NCBI RefSeq assembly: GCF_009707325.1 | Contig: NZ_CP046103.1 | Span: 1,289,810 to 1,353,809, forward strand | Length of the DNA stretch: 64,000 bases | Source: Pseudomonas sp. IB20 | GTDB lineage: Bacteria > Pseudomonadota > Gammaproteobacteria > Pseudomonadales > Pseudomonadaceae | Direction: 5' to 3' | Part shown: positions 57,052 through 64,000 of the stretch, one piece after another | Layout of the letters: each line of letters begins with the position of its first letter | Position numbering within the stretch: the first letter of the stretch is position 1 | Notes under the pieces: generated by a model | Told to the model about the DNA's origin: nothing | Seen by the model: only the letters and a program-made list of their open reading frames with translations | Databases searched by the model: none | Position numbers and translations under genes: made by a program

Positions 57052-57252
57052 ATGAAGATCGACCCGCGAATCAGCGCCGAACTCGCCCGGCTTGAACCCA
57101 ACCAGATTGGTGTTCTGGCCTGGTCCCTGATGGCTGATCCGGCCTTTGCAGGTGGCATTCCCGGCCAGCCTGACGAAGATTGGCCCCAACAGCCCACCGA
57201 GCCCGGTGAGCCAACCCTTCCGGATGAGCCGCCACCCGCGCCTGTCGCCTGA
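57052..57252 (+). CDS. Conserved small Pseudomonas protein with acidic proline-rich tail
   Basis: The 66-residue protein from the ATG at 57052 has GAGGAG 9 bases upstream, a strong ribosome-binding site. The N-terminal half (MKIDPRISAELARLEPNQIG, then VLAWSLMADPAFAG) looks helical; the C-terminal third is rich in Pro, Glu and Asp (QPTEPGEPTLPDEPPPAPVA). An inverted repeat GGTGCGTGCAAAACGCACC lies just upstream (57011-57029). I recall similar unnamed proteins in other pseudomonads but no function. It converges on pdeM. Confidence 0.65.
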   Translation: MKIDPRISAELARLEPNQIGVLAWSLMADPAFAGGIPGQPDEDWPQQPTEPGEPTLPDEPPPAPVA

Positions 57253-57282
57253 TCAGTCAGGGCAAGAGACATGGCCGGCTTT

Positions 57283-57932
57283 TCAGCGCACCGGCCATAC
57301 TTGCTCGTCGCCGATCACAAAGATCCGCCGATCGTCGCTCTGCTCCACTGAATACCCCCCGGTAAACGCGCCAAATGCCGGCAACAGGCTGATCCGCGAC
57401 CCAGCTGAAAGCACGGCAGGCGCAAACTCTGGCGGCCCTTGCCGCGCAAGCGAAACACCGGGTGCACATGCCCCGCCAGCACGTGGTGGCTGGCATGGGC
57501 ATCCGGTTCGTGCTGCAGGGCAAACGGCCCCATCAGCAGCGGCTCGGGGAGCACCTCAATCCTCAAGTCGGCAGGCGGGTCGCCTGCGCGTTTATCGTGA
57601 TTGCCGCGAATCAACGTCATGGCTACCTTGGGATTGCGCTCACGCCAGCCCCTCAAGGCGCTCAGGGTGCCGCTGGCGTGCGATCCCGGGCCATGCAGGA
57701 AGTCGCCGAGAAAAATCACCTGCGCGCACGGTAAGGCCGATAACAGCCGGTCCAGGCGCAGCAGGTTTTCAGTGGTGGTGCCTTGTGGCACCGGTTGCCC
57801 CAGGCTGCGATAGGCAGACGCTTTGCCAAAGTGCGCGTCGGCAATCAGCAGGCACTGGCGAGCGGGCCAGAACATAGCCTTATCCGCCAGCAGCCAAAGC
57901 TCTTCTCCCTCAAGCGTCACTGAACAATGCAT
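57283..57932 (-). pseudogene. pdeM: DNA-repair metallophosphoesterase PdeM with a C-terminal frameshift
   Basis: The frame from 57932 encodes a calcineurin-type nuclease of the ligase-associated repair set: LLIADAHFGKA, FLGDFLHGPGSH, IRGNHDKRAG and LAGHVHP are the metal-binding motifs, all intact. After LRLPCFQLG (near 57405) the reading frame changes. The current frame ends at 57315 after 205 residues with an odd tail. Another frame continues SRISLLPAFGAFTGG, then YSVEQSDDRRIFVIGDEQVW, to a TGA at 57283, so one G seems missing. Catalytic residues precede the shift, so some activity may remain. It overlaps the helicase stop by one base. Confidence 0.75.
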
Positions 57933-60412
57933 CAGCGTTTCCCGTTATCCGCGACTTTTTCCAGGTCCTTGACCATCCGCGCAATGCGCTCCGAGAGTTT
58001 TTCCGAACTCATGCTCTCGCGCATCCGCTCGACCAGCAGCGGGAAGGCCAGCGGTGTAGGCCGTTCGATCACATGCAGGTCCAATTGCAGCACCGCCAGA
58101 TGGTGCAATGTCTGTTCCAGCCGACGAATGTCCAACTCATCACGCAGGACTTCTTCCCCGGCTTGGGTCAGCAACAGGTTCTGCGGGTCATATTGTTTGA
58201 ACACTTCGAAGAACAAACCGCTGGAAGCCTGCACCTGCCGCGTGCTTTTCGGCGCGCCGGGGTAGCCGGCGAACACCAACCCGGCGATGCGGGCGATTTC
58301 GCGAAAGCGGCGCAGGGCCAGTTCTCCGGCGTTCAGGCTGGCCGCGACGTCGGTCAGCAAATTTTGCGGGCTCAGCAACGCCGCGTTCAGCAACAGTGGC
58401 CAATCCACCGGCGTGGCGCTCAACAGTTCCAGCCCGTAATCATTCACGGCAATTGAAAAGGTCACCGGCTGCTGTTGGCTGACCCGCCACGCCAGCAGGC
58501 TCGCCAACCCCAGATGCACCTGGCGCCCGGCGAACGGGTAAAGAAACAGGTGCCAGCCCTCCCGCGACTTGAGGGCTTCGGCCAGCAGATGCGCACGCGT
58601 CGGCAAGCCGGACCAGCGCAGCTGGGTTTGCAGCAAGGGTTGCACCGCCCGCATCTCCGGGCCATCGAAGTGCCCGTGTGCCGCCGCGTCAAAGCGCTCG
58701 ACTACGGCCTGGGCCAGCTCGTTGGAAAGCGGCATGCGCCCGCCATTCCAGCGCGGCACAGCGGCTTTCTTCGCGGTGCTGCGGCGCACATAAGCGGTCA
58801 TGTTTTCCACGCGCACCAGCTCCAGCAAACGCCCGGCAAACAGGAAGCCATCGCCGGGTTTGAGCCGTGCGATAAAGCCTTCCTCGACGCTGCCCAAGTT
58901 CTTGCCGCCGCCGCCCTTGCTCCAGAATTTCAGCGCAATACTCGCATCACTGACGATAGTGCCCACGCTCATGCGATGGCGGCGGGCCAACCGCGCATCC
59001 GGCACGCGCCAGATGCCCTGCTCATCGGGCTCTACCCGGCGATAATCCGGGTAAGCCGTCAGCGACAGCCCGCCATGGCGCACAAACCCTAGCGCCCAGG
59101 CCCAATCCGCCTGTGTGAGGTCGCGATACGCCCAGGCGCCGCGCACTTCCGCCAGCAGCGCATCCGGCGTGAAACCGCCGCCCAGCGCCATGCTCACCAA
59201 GTGCTGTACGAGCACATCCAGCGGTTTGTAAGGCGATTCACGGGTTTCGATGCGTCGCTGCGCAATCGCATCCTGGGCGGCGGCGGCCTCCACCAACTCC
59301 AGACTGTGGGTGGGCACCAGCGTCACCCGCGACGGCCGCCCCGGCGCATGGCCGGAGCGCCCGGCGCGCTGCATCAGGCGCGCCACACCTTTCGCCGAGC
59401 CAATCTGCAAGACGCGCTCCACCGGCAGGAAGTCCACACCCAGATCCAGGCTGGAGGTGCACACCACGGCTTTTAGCTGACCGTCTTTCAGGGCCCGCTC
59501 CACCCAGTCGCGCGTCTCCCGCGAGAGTGAGCCATGATGCAAAGCAATCAACCCCGCCCAGTCCGGACGGGCTTCGAGCAACGCCTGATACCAAATCTCC
59601 GACTGCGCCCGCGTATTGGTAAACACCAGGCAACTGCTGCTGGCATCCACTTCGGCCACCACCTGCGGCAACATTTTTAAACCGATGTGCCCGGCCCAAG
59701 GAAAGCGCTCGGTGGCGGGCGGCAACAACGTATCTACTTGCAACTTTTTGGCTGTTTGCCCCTGCACATTGATCCCGCCGCCTTGTGGGACCAAAACCTC
59801 CAAGGCGTGGGATTGATTGCCCAGCGTCGCGGAAATCCCCCACACCATCAGCTCCGGATGCCAACGCCGCAGTCGCGCCAGCGCCAGCTGCAGTTGGACG
59901 CCACGTTTATTGCCGATCAGTTCATGCCATTCATCCACGATCACCATGCGCAGGTGCGCCAGGCTCGTCTCGCTGTCGGCCCGCGCCAGCATCAACGTAA
60001 GACTTTCCGGCGTGGTGACCAGCGCAGTGGGCTGGCGGCGGGTTTGGCGTGCGCGTTCGCTGCTGCTGGTGTCGCCGGTGCGCAGGCCGACGCTCCAGGG
60101 AATCTGCAAGGCCGCCAGCGGCGCTTCAAGGGCGCGTGCGGTGTCGGCGGCCAGCGCACGCATCGGCGTGATCCACAACACCGTCAGCGGCGCAGCCGGC
60201 GCTTTACGTTTACCGGTGGTGGGTGGGCGGGTGATGGCGAAGCGATTGAGGGCAGCAAACCACAGTGCATAGGTTTTACCCGCGCCAGTGCTGGCATGCA
60301 GCAAGCCTGACTGGCCCTGCTTGACCGCCGCCCACACGTCTTTCTGAAAGGCGAACGGTTTCCAGCCTTTGGCGGCAAACCAGTGTTTGGCGAAGTCGAA
60401 GGGTTTTGCCAT
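57932..60412 (-). CDS. Lhr-like DEXH helicase of the ligase-associated repair system
   Basis: The 826-residue superfamily 2 helicase has Walker A ([13 protein letters not shown], residues 39-51) and a DEXH box (VDEWHEL). SATLG and the [11 protein letters not shown] motif VI follow, then the long C-terminal region of Lhr-type enzymes. It matches the 'ligase-associated DNA damage response DEXH box helicase' class, normally encoded with PdeM, an exonuclease and an ATP-dependent ligase. Only PdeM is next to it here; the ligase and exonuclease are not in the window. Confidence 0.88.
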   Translation of the reverse strand: MAKPFDFAKHWFAAKGWKPFAFQKDVWAAVKQGQSGLLHASTGAGKTYALWFAALNRFAITRPPTTGKRKAPAAPLTVLWITPMRALAADTARALEAPLAALQIPWSVGLRTGDTSSSERARQTRRQPTALVTTPESLTLMLARADSETSLAHLRMVIVDEWHELIGNKRGVQLQLALARLRRWHPELMVWGISATLGNQSHALEVLVPQGGGINVQGQTAKKLQVDTLLPPATERFPWAGHIGLKMLPQVVAEVDASSSCLVFTNTRAQSEIWYQALLEARPDWAGLIALHHGSLSRETRDWVERALKDGQLKAVVCTSSLDLGVDFLPVERVLQIGSAKGVARLMQRAGRSGHAPGRPSRVTLVPTHSLELVEAAAAQDAIAQRRIETRESPYKPLDVLVQHLVSMALGGGFTPDALLAEVRGAWAYRDLTQADWAWALGFVRHGGLSLTAYPDYRRVEPDEQGIWRVPDARLARRHRMSVGTIVSDASIALKFWSKGGGGKNLGSVEEGFIARLKPGDGFLFAGRLLELVRVENMTAYVRRSTAKKAAVPRWNGGRMPLSNELAQAVVERFDAAAHGHFDGPEMRAVQPLLQTQLRWSGLPTRAHLLAEALKSREGWHLFLYPFAGRQVHLGLASLLAWRVSQQQPVTFSIAVNDYGLELLSATPVDWPLLLNAALLSPQNLLTDVAASLNAGELALRRFREIARIAGLVFAGYPGAPKSTRQVQASSGLFFEVFKQYDPQNLLLTQAGEEVLRDELDIRRLEQTLHHLAVLQLDLHVIERPTPLAFPLLVERMRESMSSEKLSERIARMVKDLEKVADNGKR

Positions 60413-60431
60413 GCGGAGTCTGACGCTCTGG

Positions 60432-60458
60432 AGGCTCTCTTCCAGAGACCCTCCAGGC
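60432..60458. other. Inverted repeat between the helicase gene and aotP
   Basis: CTGGAGG and CCTCCAG flank a 14-base centre in the 57-bp spacer between two minus-strand genes. It may help end aotP transcription, but there is no T run. Confidence 0.35.
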
Positions 60459-60469
60459 GCCGCAAAGGT

Positions 60470-61234
60470 TTACTTCAAATTGCCGCTCAAGAACTGCTGC
60501 AGGCGCTCGCTCTTTGGATTGCCCAGCACATCGGCAGGCGCACCTTGCTCTTCCACCAGGCCTTTGTGCAGGAACAGCACCTGGCTCGACACCTTGCGCG
60601 CAAAGCTCATTTCGTGGGTGACCATGATCATGGTGCGGCCTTCCTCGGCCAGCCCCTGGATCACCTTCAACACCTCACCGACCAGCTCCGGGTCGAGGGC
60701 CGAGGTCGGTTCGTCGAACAGCATCACCTCCGGTTCCATGGCCAGGGCGCGGGCGATAGCCACCCGTTGCTGCTGGCCACCGGAGAGGAATGCCGGGTAC
60801 TGATCGGCCACGCGTGCCGGCAAACCTACCTTGTCCAGGTAGCGACGGGCGCGGTCTTCGGCGTCTTTCTTGCTGCAACCCAGCACCCGGCGCGGGGCCA
60901 TGGTGATGTTTTCCAGCACGTTCATGTGGCTCCACAGGTTGAAATGCTGGAACACCATCGCCAACCGTGTGCGCAGGCGTTGCAACTCGGCGTCGTCGGC
61001 CACGCGCATGCCGTGGCGGTCGCTGACCATACGGATCTGCTGGCCGTCGAGGGTCATTGCGCCGTCGTTGGGGGTTTCCAGGAAGTTGATGCAGCGCAAA
61101 AAGGTGCTTTTGCCCGAGCCGCTGGCGCCGATCAGGCTGATCACGTCGCCGGTCTTGGCCTTGAGCGAGACACCTTTGAGCACTTCATTGTCGCCATAGC
61201 TTTTATGCAGGCCTTCAACGGTCAATTTGTACAT
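60470..61234 (-). CDS. aotP: Arginine/ornithine ABC transporter ATP-binding protein AotP
   Basis: The 254-residue ATPase powers uptake of basic amino acids. Walker A is GASGSGKST, the signature LSGGQQQR, and Walker B VMLFDEPTSALDP. The start is MYKLTVEGLHKSYG at 61234; an upstream ATG (61297) would overlap aotO and is unlikely. It is last in the aotJ-Q-M-O-P order, which matches the P. aeruginosa aot operon; argR, which follows there, does not follow here. Confidence 0.9.
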   Translation of the reverse strand: MYKLTVEGLHKSYGDNEVLKGVSLKAKTGDVISLIGASGSGKSTFLRCINFLETPNDGAMTLDGQQIRMVSDRHGMRVADDAELQRLRTRLAMVFQHFNLWSHMNVLENITMAPRRVLGCSKKDAEDRARRYLDKVGLPARVADQYPAFLSGGQQQRVAIARALAMEPEVMLFDEPTSALDPELVGEVLKVIQGLAEEGRTMIMVTHEMSFARKVSSQVLFLHKGLVEEQGAPADVLGNPKSERLQQFLSGNLK

Positions 61235-61247
61235 GGGGCGTGCATCC

Positions 61248-62366
61248 TCAAGGCGAAAGTAGGTAGCCGCTGCGGTAGGCTTCAGTACCGGCGACATGGC
61301 TGATGACCATCCCGGCAGTGGCCATGCGGCGCAGCGAACGGGCGTAAAGTAGGCCGGCGTTTTTACAGTGCACGGGCGTTACGCGGTCGGTAATGGGGTC
61401 GATGATTTCGGCGATCAATTGCCCGGCTTCCAAGTATTCCCCCGGCAGGGCGCTGAACACCAGCAAACCGCCGACTGGCGTGGTCACAGGTTCCACGCCT
61501 GCCAACGGGGTGGCCGGGTAGGGCAGCTCGGGCAGTGGCGCGACGTCGCCGGCAATCGCGCCGAAGTGGATCAGGTAGTCGATGATCGCCTGGCAGTCGA
61601 GGCTGGCGAGGCCGTGATTGACGTCGCCCTGGCCACGCAGTTCGACGGTCACCGAAAAGCTGCCCAGGGGAATCGGGAAGCGCTCGCCGAAGCGTTGCTG
61701 CAACTGCCACCACACCAGGGTGAAACACTCATCGAAGGACTGCCCGCCGGAATCGGTGGCGAGCAAGTTGGCTTCCGAGCCGATATAGCGCGCCAGCGGC
61801 TCCACCTGTGGCCACGCCTGGGGCGTGGTGTACAGGTGCGCCACGGCTTCGAAGTCGCAATGCAGGTCCAGCACCATGTCGGCGTCGCAGGCCAGGCGTT
61901 GCAGTACCAGGCGCTGGGATTGCAGCTGGGTGTCGGCGGTTTGCGCGGCCAAGGCCGTGGCCAAGGCGGCGCGAATCAGACGCGCGTTGTGCTGGGGATC
62001 ATTGCCCAGCAAATATTCGACTTGGTCACCGACTTGCTCACTGAGGTCGACAAACAGGCGATTGAAGTTCTGCCCGCTTTCCAGCTCGTAGCGGCCCAGC
62101 GCAATGTCCATCAACACCTGTTCCAAGCCCACCGGGTTGGCAATGGGCACCAACACGATTTCGCTCAGCAGCCTTCCGGCCGCCGCCAACTCAGCCAGGC
62201 GCACCTTGAGGTGCCAGGCCACCAGCATGCCCGGCAGTTCGTCGGCATGCAGCGATGACTGGATGTAGATCTTGCCTTCAGCCTGTTCCGGGCCGAAGTG
62301 GAAACTGTGAATCTGCCGCGCCGTGCCGGGCACCGGCGCGATCAGCTCATGTACCTGATGACGCAT
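61248..62366 (-). CDS. aotO: AotO, AstE/aspartoacylase-like zinc deacylase
   Basis: The 372-residue protein belongs to the succinylglutamate desuccinylase/aspartoacylase family (M14-like). Zinc ligands His40 and Glu43 (SSLHADELPG) and His169 (LDLHCDF), and the probable catalytic Glu242 (VTVELRGQ), are all present. It is therefore probably an active hydrolase, not just a transporter accessory. It sits between the permease and ATPase genes of the aot operon, as in P. aeruginosa, where its role in transport is not established. The substrate is unknown. Confidence 0.85.
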   Translation of the reverse strand: MRHQVHELIAPVPGTARQIHSFHFGPEQAEGKIYIQSSLHADELPGMLVAWHLKVRLAELAAAGRLLSEIVLVPIANPVGLEQVLMDIALGRYELESGQNFNRLFVDLSEQVGDQVEYLLGNDPQHNARLIRAALATALAAQTADTQLQSQRLVLQRLACDADMVLDLHCDFEAVAHLYTTPQAWPQVEPLARYIGSEANLLATDSGGQSFDECFTLVWWQLQQRFGERFPIPLGSFSVTVELRGQGDVNHGLASLDCQAIIDYLIHFGAIAGDVAPLPELPYPATPLAGVEPVTTPVGGLLVFSALPGEYLEAGQLIAEIIDPITDRVTPVHCKNAGLLYARSLRRMATAGMVISHVAGTEAYRSGYLLSP

Positions 62367-62375
62367 AACGACTCC

Positions 62376-63086
62376 TTAGTGGCTCGGCCCGAGAAAGGCC
62401 AGCCAACGGCGCTCCGCCAGACGAAACAGCCCCACCAGGGCAAAGGTCACAGTCAGGTAGATCAGCGCAGCGATGCCGAATGATTGAAAGGTCATGTAGG
62501 TAGCCGAGTTAGCATCCCGCGCTACCTTGAGAATGTCCGGCACCGTCGCGGTAAACGCCACGGTGGTCGAGTGCAGCATCAGGATCACTTCATTGCTGTA
62601 GTACGGCAACGAGCGGCGCAGGGCCGACGGCATGATCACATAGGCGTACAGCTTCCAGCCGCTTAAGCCGTAGGCCTTGGCCGCTTCGACTTCACCGTGG
62701 GCCATGCTGCGGATCGAGCCGGCAAAAATCTCGGTGGTGTAGGCGCAGGTGTTCAGGGCGAAGGCGAGGATGGTGCAGTTCATCGCATCACGAAAGAACG
62801 TATCCAGCACCGGTTGCGCACGCACGGCCGCAATGCTGTAGATCCCGGTGTAGCAGATCAGCAGTTGGATATACAGCGGCGTACCCCGAAACAGGTAGGT
62901 GTAAAACTGCACCGGCCAGCGTATGTAGCGCTTGCGCGAAACGCGGGCGATGGACAGCGGGATCGACACCAGAAAACCAATCACCAGCGAGGCGCTGAGC
63001 AGCCACAGGGTCATCGCCAGCCCGGTGATGTTTTGGCCGTCGCTATAAAGGAAGGGGCGCCAGTATTGCTGCACAAGTACGATCAT
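62376..63086 (-). CDS. aotM: Arginine/ornithine ABC transporter permease AotM
   Basis: The 236-residue inner-membrane permease has about five membrane helices and the EAA-loop motif EAAKAYGLSGWKLYAYVIMP that docks the ATPase. It belongs to the HisM/GlnP type family of polar amino acid transporters. It overlaps aotQ by 4 bases (ATGA), so the two permease subunits are made together. Confidence 0.9.
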   Translation of the reverse strand: MIVLVQQYWRPFLYSDGQNITGLAMTLWLLSASLVIGFLVSIPLSIARVSRKRYIRWPVQFYTYLFRGTPLYIQLLICYTGIYSIAAVRAQPVLDTFFRDAMNCTILAFALNTCAYTTEIFAGSIRSMAHGEVEAAKAYGLSGWKLYAYVIMPSALRRSLPYYSNEVILMLHSTTVAFTATVPDILKVARDANSATYMTFQSFGIAALIYLTVTFALVGLFRLAERRWLAFLGPSH

Positions 63087-63811
63087 CGCACGGCCTCCCG
63101 GGACCCAGCGGAGTAGCGACGTTCAAGCCGACGCAGGACGAAGTTGGAGGCGCTGGTGATCAGCAGGTAGATAAACGCTGCGATGACCAGGAAATAGAAC
63201 AGTTGATAGGTGCTCTTGCCGGCATCCTGAGCCGCCTTGACCAGGTCCGCGAGACCGATGATCGACACCAGCGCCGTGGCCTTGAGCATCACCATCCAGT
63301 TATTGCCGATGCCCGGCAGGGCAAAGCGCATCATCTGCGGGAAGGTCACGTAGCGAAACCGTTGCCCGCGCTTGAGCCCGTAGGCGGTCGCCGCTTCCAA
63401 CTGGCCACGCGGCACCGCGAGGATCGCGCCGCGAAAGGTCTCGGTGAAGTAGGCACCGTAAATGAAGCCCAGGGTGATGACCCCGGCGCTGAATGGGTCG
63501 ATCTCGATGTAGTCCCATTCCATAAAGTCGGTAAAACCGGTCAACCAGATTTGCAGGCTGTAGAAAATCAGCAACATCAGCACCAGGTCGGGCACGCCGC
63601 GAATCAAGGTGGTGTAGAGCTGGGCGGGGATGCGGATCAGGCTGACGCTGGACAGTTTCGCGCTGGCGCCGATCAGGCCCAGCAGGACGCTGACGGCCAG
63701 GGAGGCGACCGACAGTTTCACGGTCATCCACGTACCTTGCAGCAACAGCGGGCCGAACCCCTTCAAACTGAAGGCACTCAGCCCCAGGGTTTGCAAAAGA
63801 TCTTCAAACAT
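63083..63811 (-). CDS. aotQ: Arginine/ornithine ABC transporter permease AotQ
   Basis: The 242-residue partner permease of AotM has about five membrane helices and the EAA-loop EAATAYGLKRGQRFRYVTFP. Similar to HisQ. It follows the aotJ terminator by 21 bp, so its expression depends on read-through from the aotJ promoter or on a promoter within that spacer. Confidence 0.9.
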   Translation of the reverse strand: MFEDLLQTLGLSAFSLKGFGPLLLQGTWMTVKLSVASLAVSVLLGLIGASAKLSSVSLIRIPAQLYTTLIRGVPDLVLMLLIFYSLQIWLTGFTDFMEWDYIEIDPFSAGVITLGFIYGAYFTETFRGAILAVPRGQLEAATAYGLKRGQRFRYVTFPQMMRFALPGIGNNWMVMLKATALVSIIGLADLVKAAQDAGKSTYQLFYFLVIAAFIYLLITSASNFVLRRLERRYSAGSREAVR

Positions 63812-63831
63812 GAATTCAGGACCTATGGCGA

Positions 63832-63863
63832 TAAAAAAGCGCCCACCTGAAACAGGTGGGCGC
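63832..63863 (-). terminator. Intrinsic terminator between aotJ and aotQ
   Basis: GCGCCCACCTG (63839-63849) pairs perfectly with CAGGTGGGCGC (63853-63863) around a 3-base loop; on the minus strand a run of six T follows. Placed inside the operon, it probably makes the binding-protein message more abundant than the membrane components. Confidence 0.9.
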
Positions 63864-63870
63864 CAGGGTG

Positions 63871-64000
63871 TTATTTACCGCTGTACAGGTTCAGATCGCC
63901 GAAGTGTTTCTTCTGGATAGTGGCGTAGGTGCCATCATCGTGTAACGCTTTGATACCTTTATCGAGTAAGGCCTTGAGGTCTTTGTTACCTTGTTTGATA
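63871..64000 (-). CDS. aotJ: Arginine/ornithine-binding periplasmic protein AotJ, C-terminus (partial)
   Basis: Only the last 42 codons are in the window, reading NKDLKALLDKGIKALHDDGT and YATIQKKHFGDLNLYSGK before a TAA at 63871. The pattern (DKGIKAL..DGTY..I..KHFG) is the C-terminal end of family 3 solute-binding proteins for basic amino acids. Its place ahead of aotQ-aotM-aotO-aotP supports AotJ. The gene continues beyond the right edge. Confidence 0.82.
   Translation of the reverse strand, partial: IKQGNKDLKALLDKGIKALHDDGTYATIQKKHFGDLNLYSGK

Overview
The window is a GC-rich gammaproteobacterial chromosome segment that I assign to the Pseudomonas fluorescens group. The basis is gene order (rpsB to rpoS), the Pseudomonas arrangement of lipid A, MEP and cell-envelope genes, an aotJQMOP-type operon, a DUF1654 gene, and GTGGGAGC-type REP palindromes between genes. 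The assignment rests on recognition of families and synteny, not on a database search.

Layout. 1-9285 is a mostly leftward block: a partial small gene, rlmA, dapE, the glucan synthase ndvB, the sulfur-transfer group csdL/csdE/csdA, dapD and an ArsC/Spx-like reductase. 9371-13141 is a badly decayed prophage remnant, enclosed by a perfect 198-bp direct repeat (9173-9370 and 13142-13339) that duplicates the 5' end and upstream region of the reductase gene. It holds two operator-like palindromes inside divergent promoters, one intact small phage gene (DUF1654), a repressor without its DNA-binding domain, and frameshifted fragments including a spanin (Rz). 13480-20622 holds a Na+/H+ antiporter with a duplicated 3' end, then dapC, glnD and map on the minus strand. 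21009-47252 is a long rightward housekeeping block: rpsB-tsf-pyrH-frr (translation and UMP kinase), uppS-cdsA-dxr (isoprenoid and phospholipid), rseP-bamA-skp (envelope stress and outer-membrane assembly), lpxD-fabZ-lpxA-lpxB (lipid A), rnhB-dnaE (replication), accA, tilS, pyrG, kdsA, eno, ftsB and ispD. 47347-50397 carries a LysR regulator divergent from the glutathione-dependent formaldehyde pathway genes (adhC, fghA). 50452-55554 is ispF-truD-surE-pcm-nlpD-rpoS. 55779-60412 has a cold-shock gene, dcd, a small protein, and the DNA-repair pair pdeM/Lhr-like helicase. 60470-64000 is a minus-strand arginine/ornithine ABC uptake operon (aotJ partial, aotQ, aotM, aotO, aotP).

Functional links. 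Three genes of the succinylase branch of lysine/DAP synthesis (dapE, dapD, dapC) lie within 16 kb. Three MEP-pathway genes (dxr, ispD, ispF) and uppS share the block with the outer-membrane and LPS genes that consume their products.

Notable oddities are several local direct duplications: the 198-bp prophage-flanking repeat, a ~210-bp antiporter tail repeat, a 74-bp adhC/fghA junction repeat and a 54-bp tandem REP unit. There is also an apparent single-base frameshift in pdeM. Some of these could be assembly or sequencing artefacts and should be checked against reads. I did not find a convincing wholly new multi-gene system. The most unusual region is the prophage scar.
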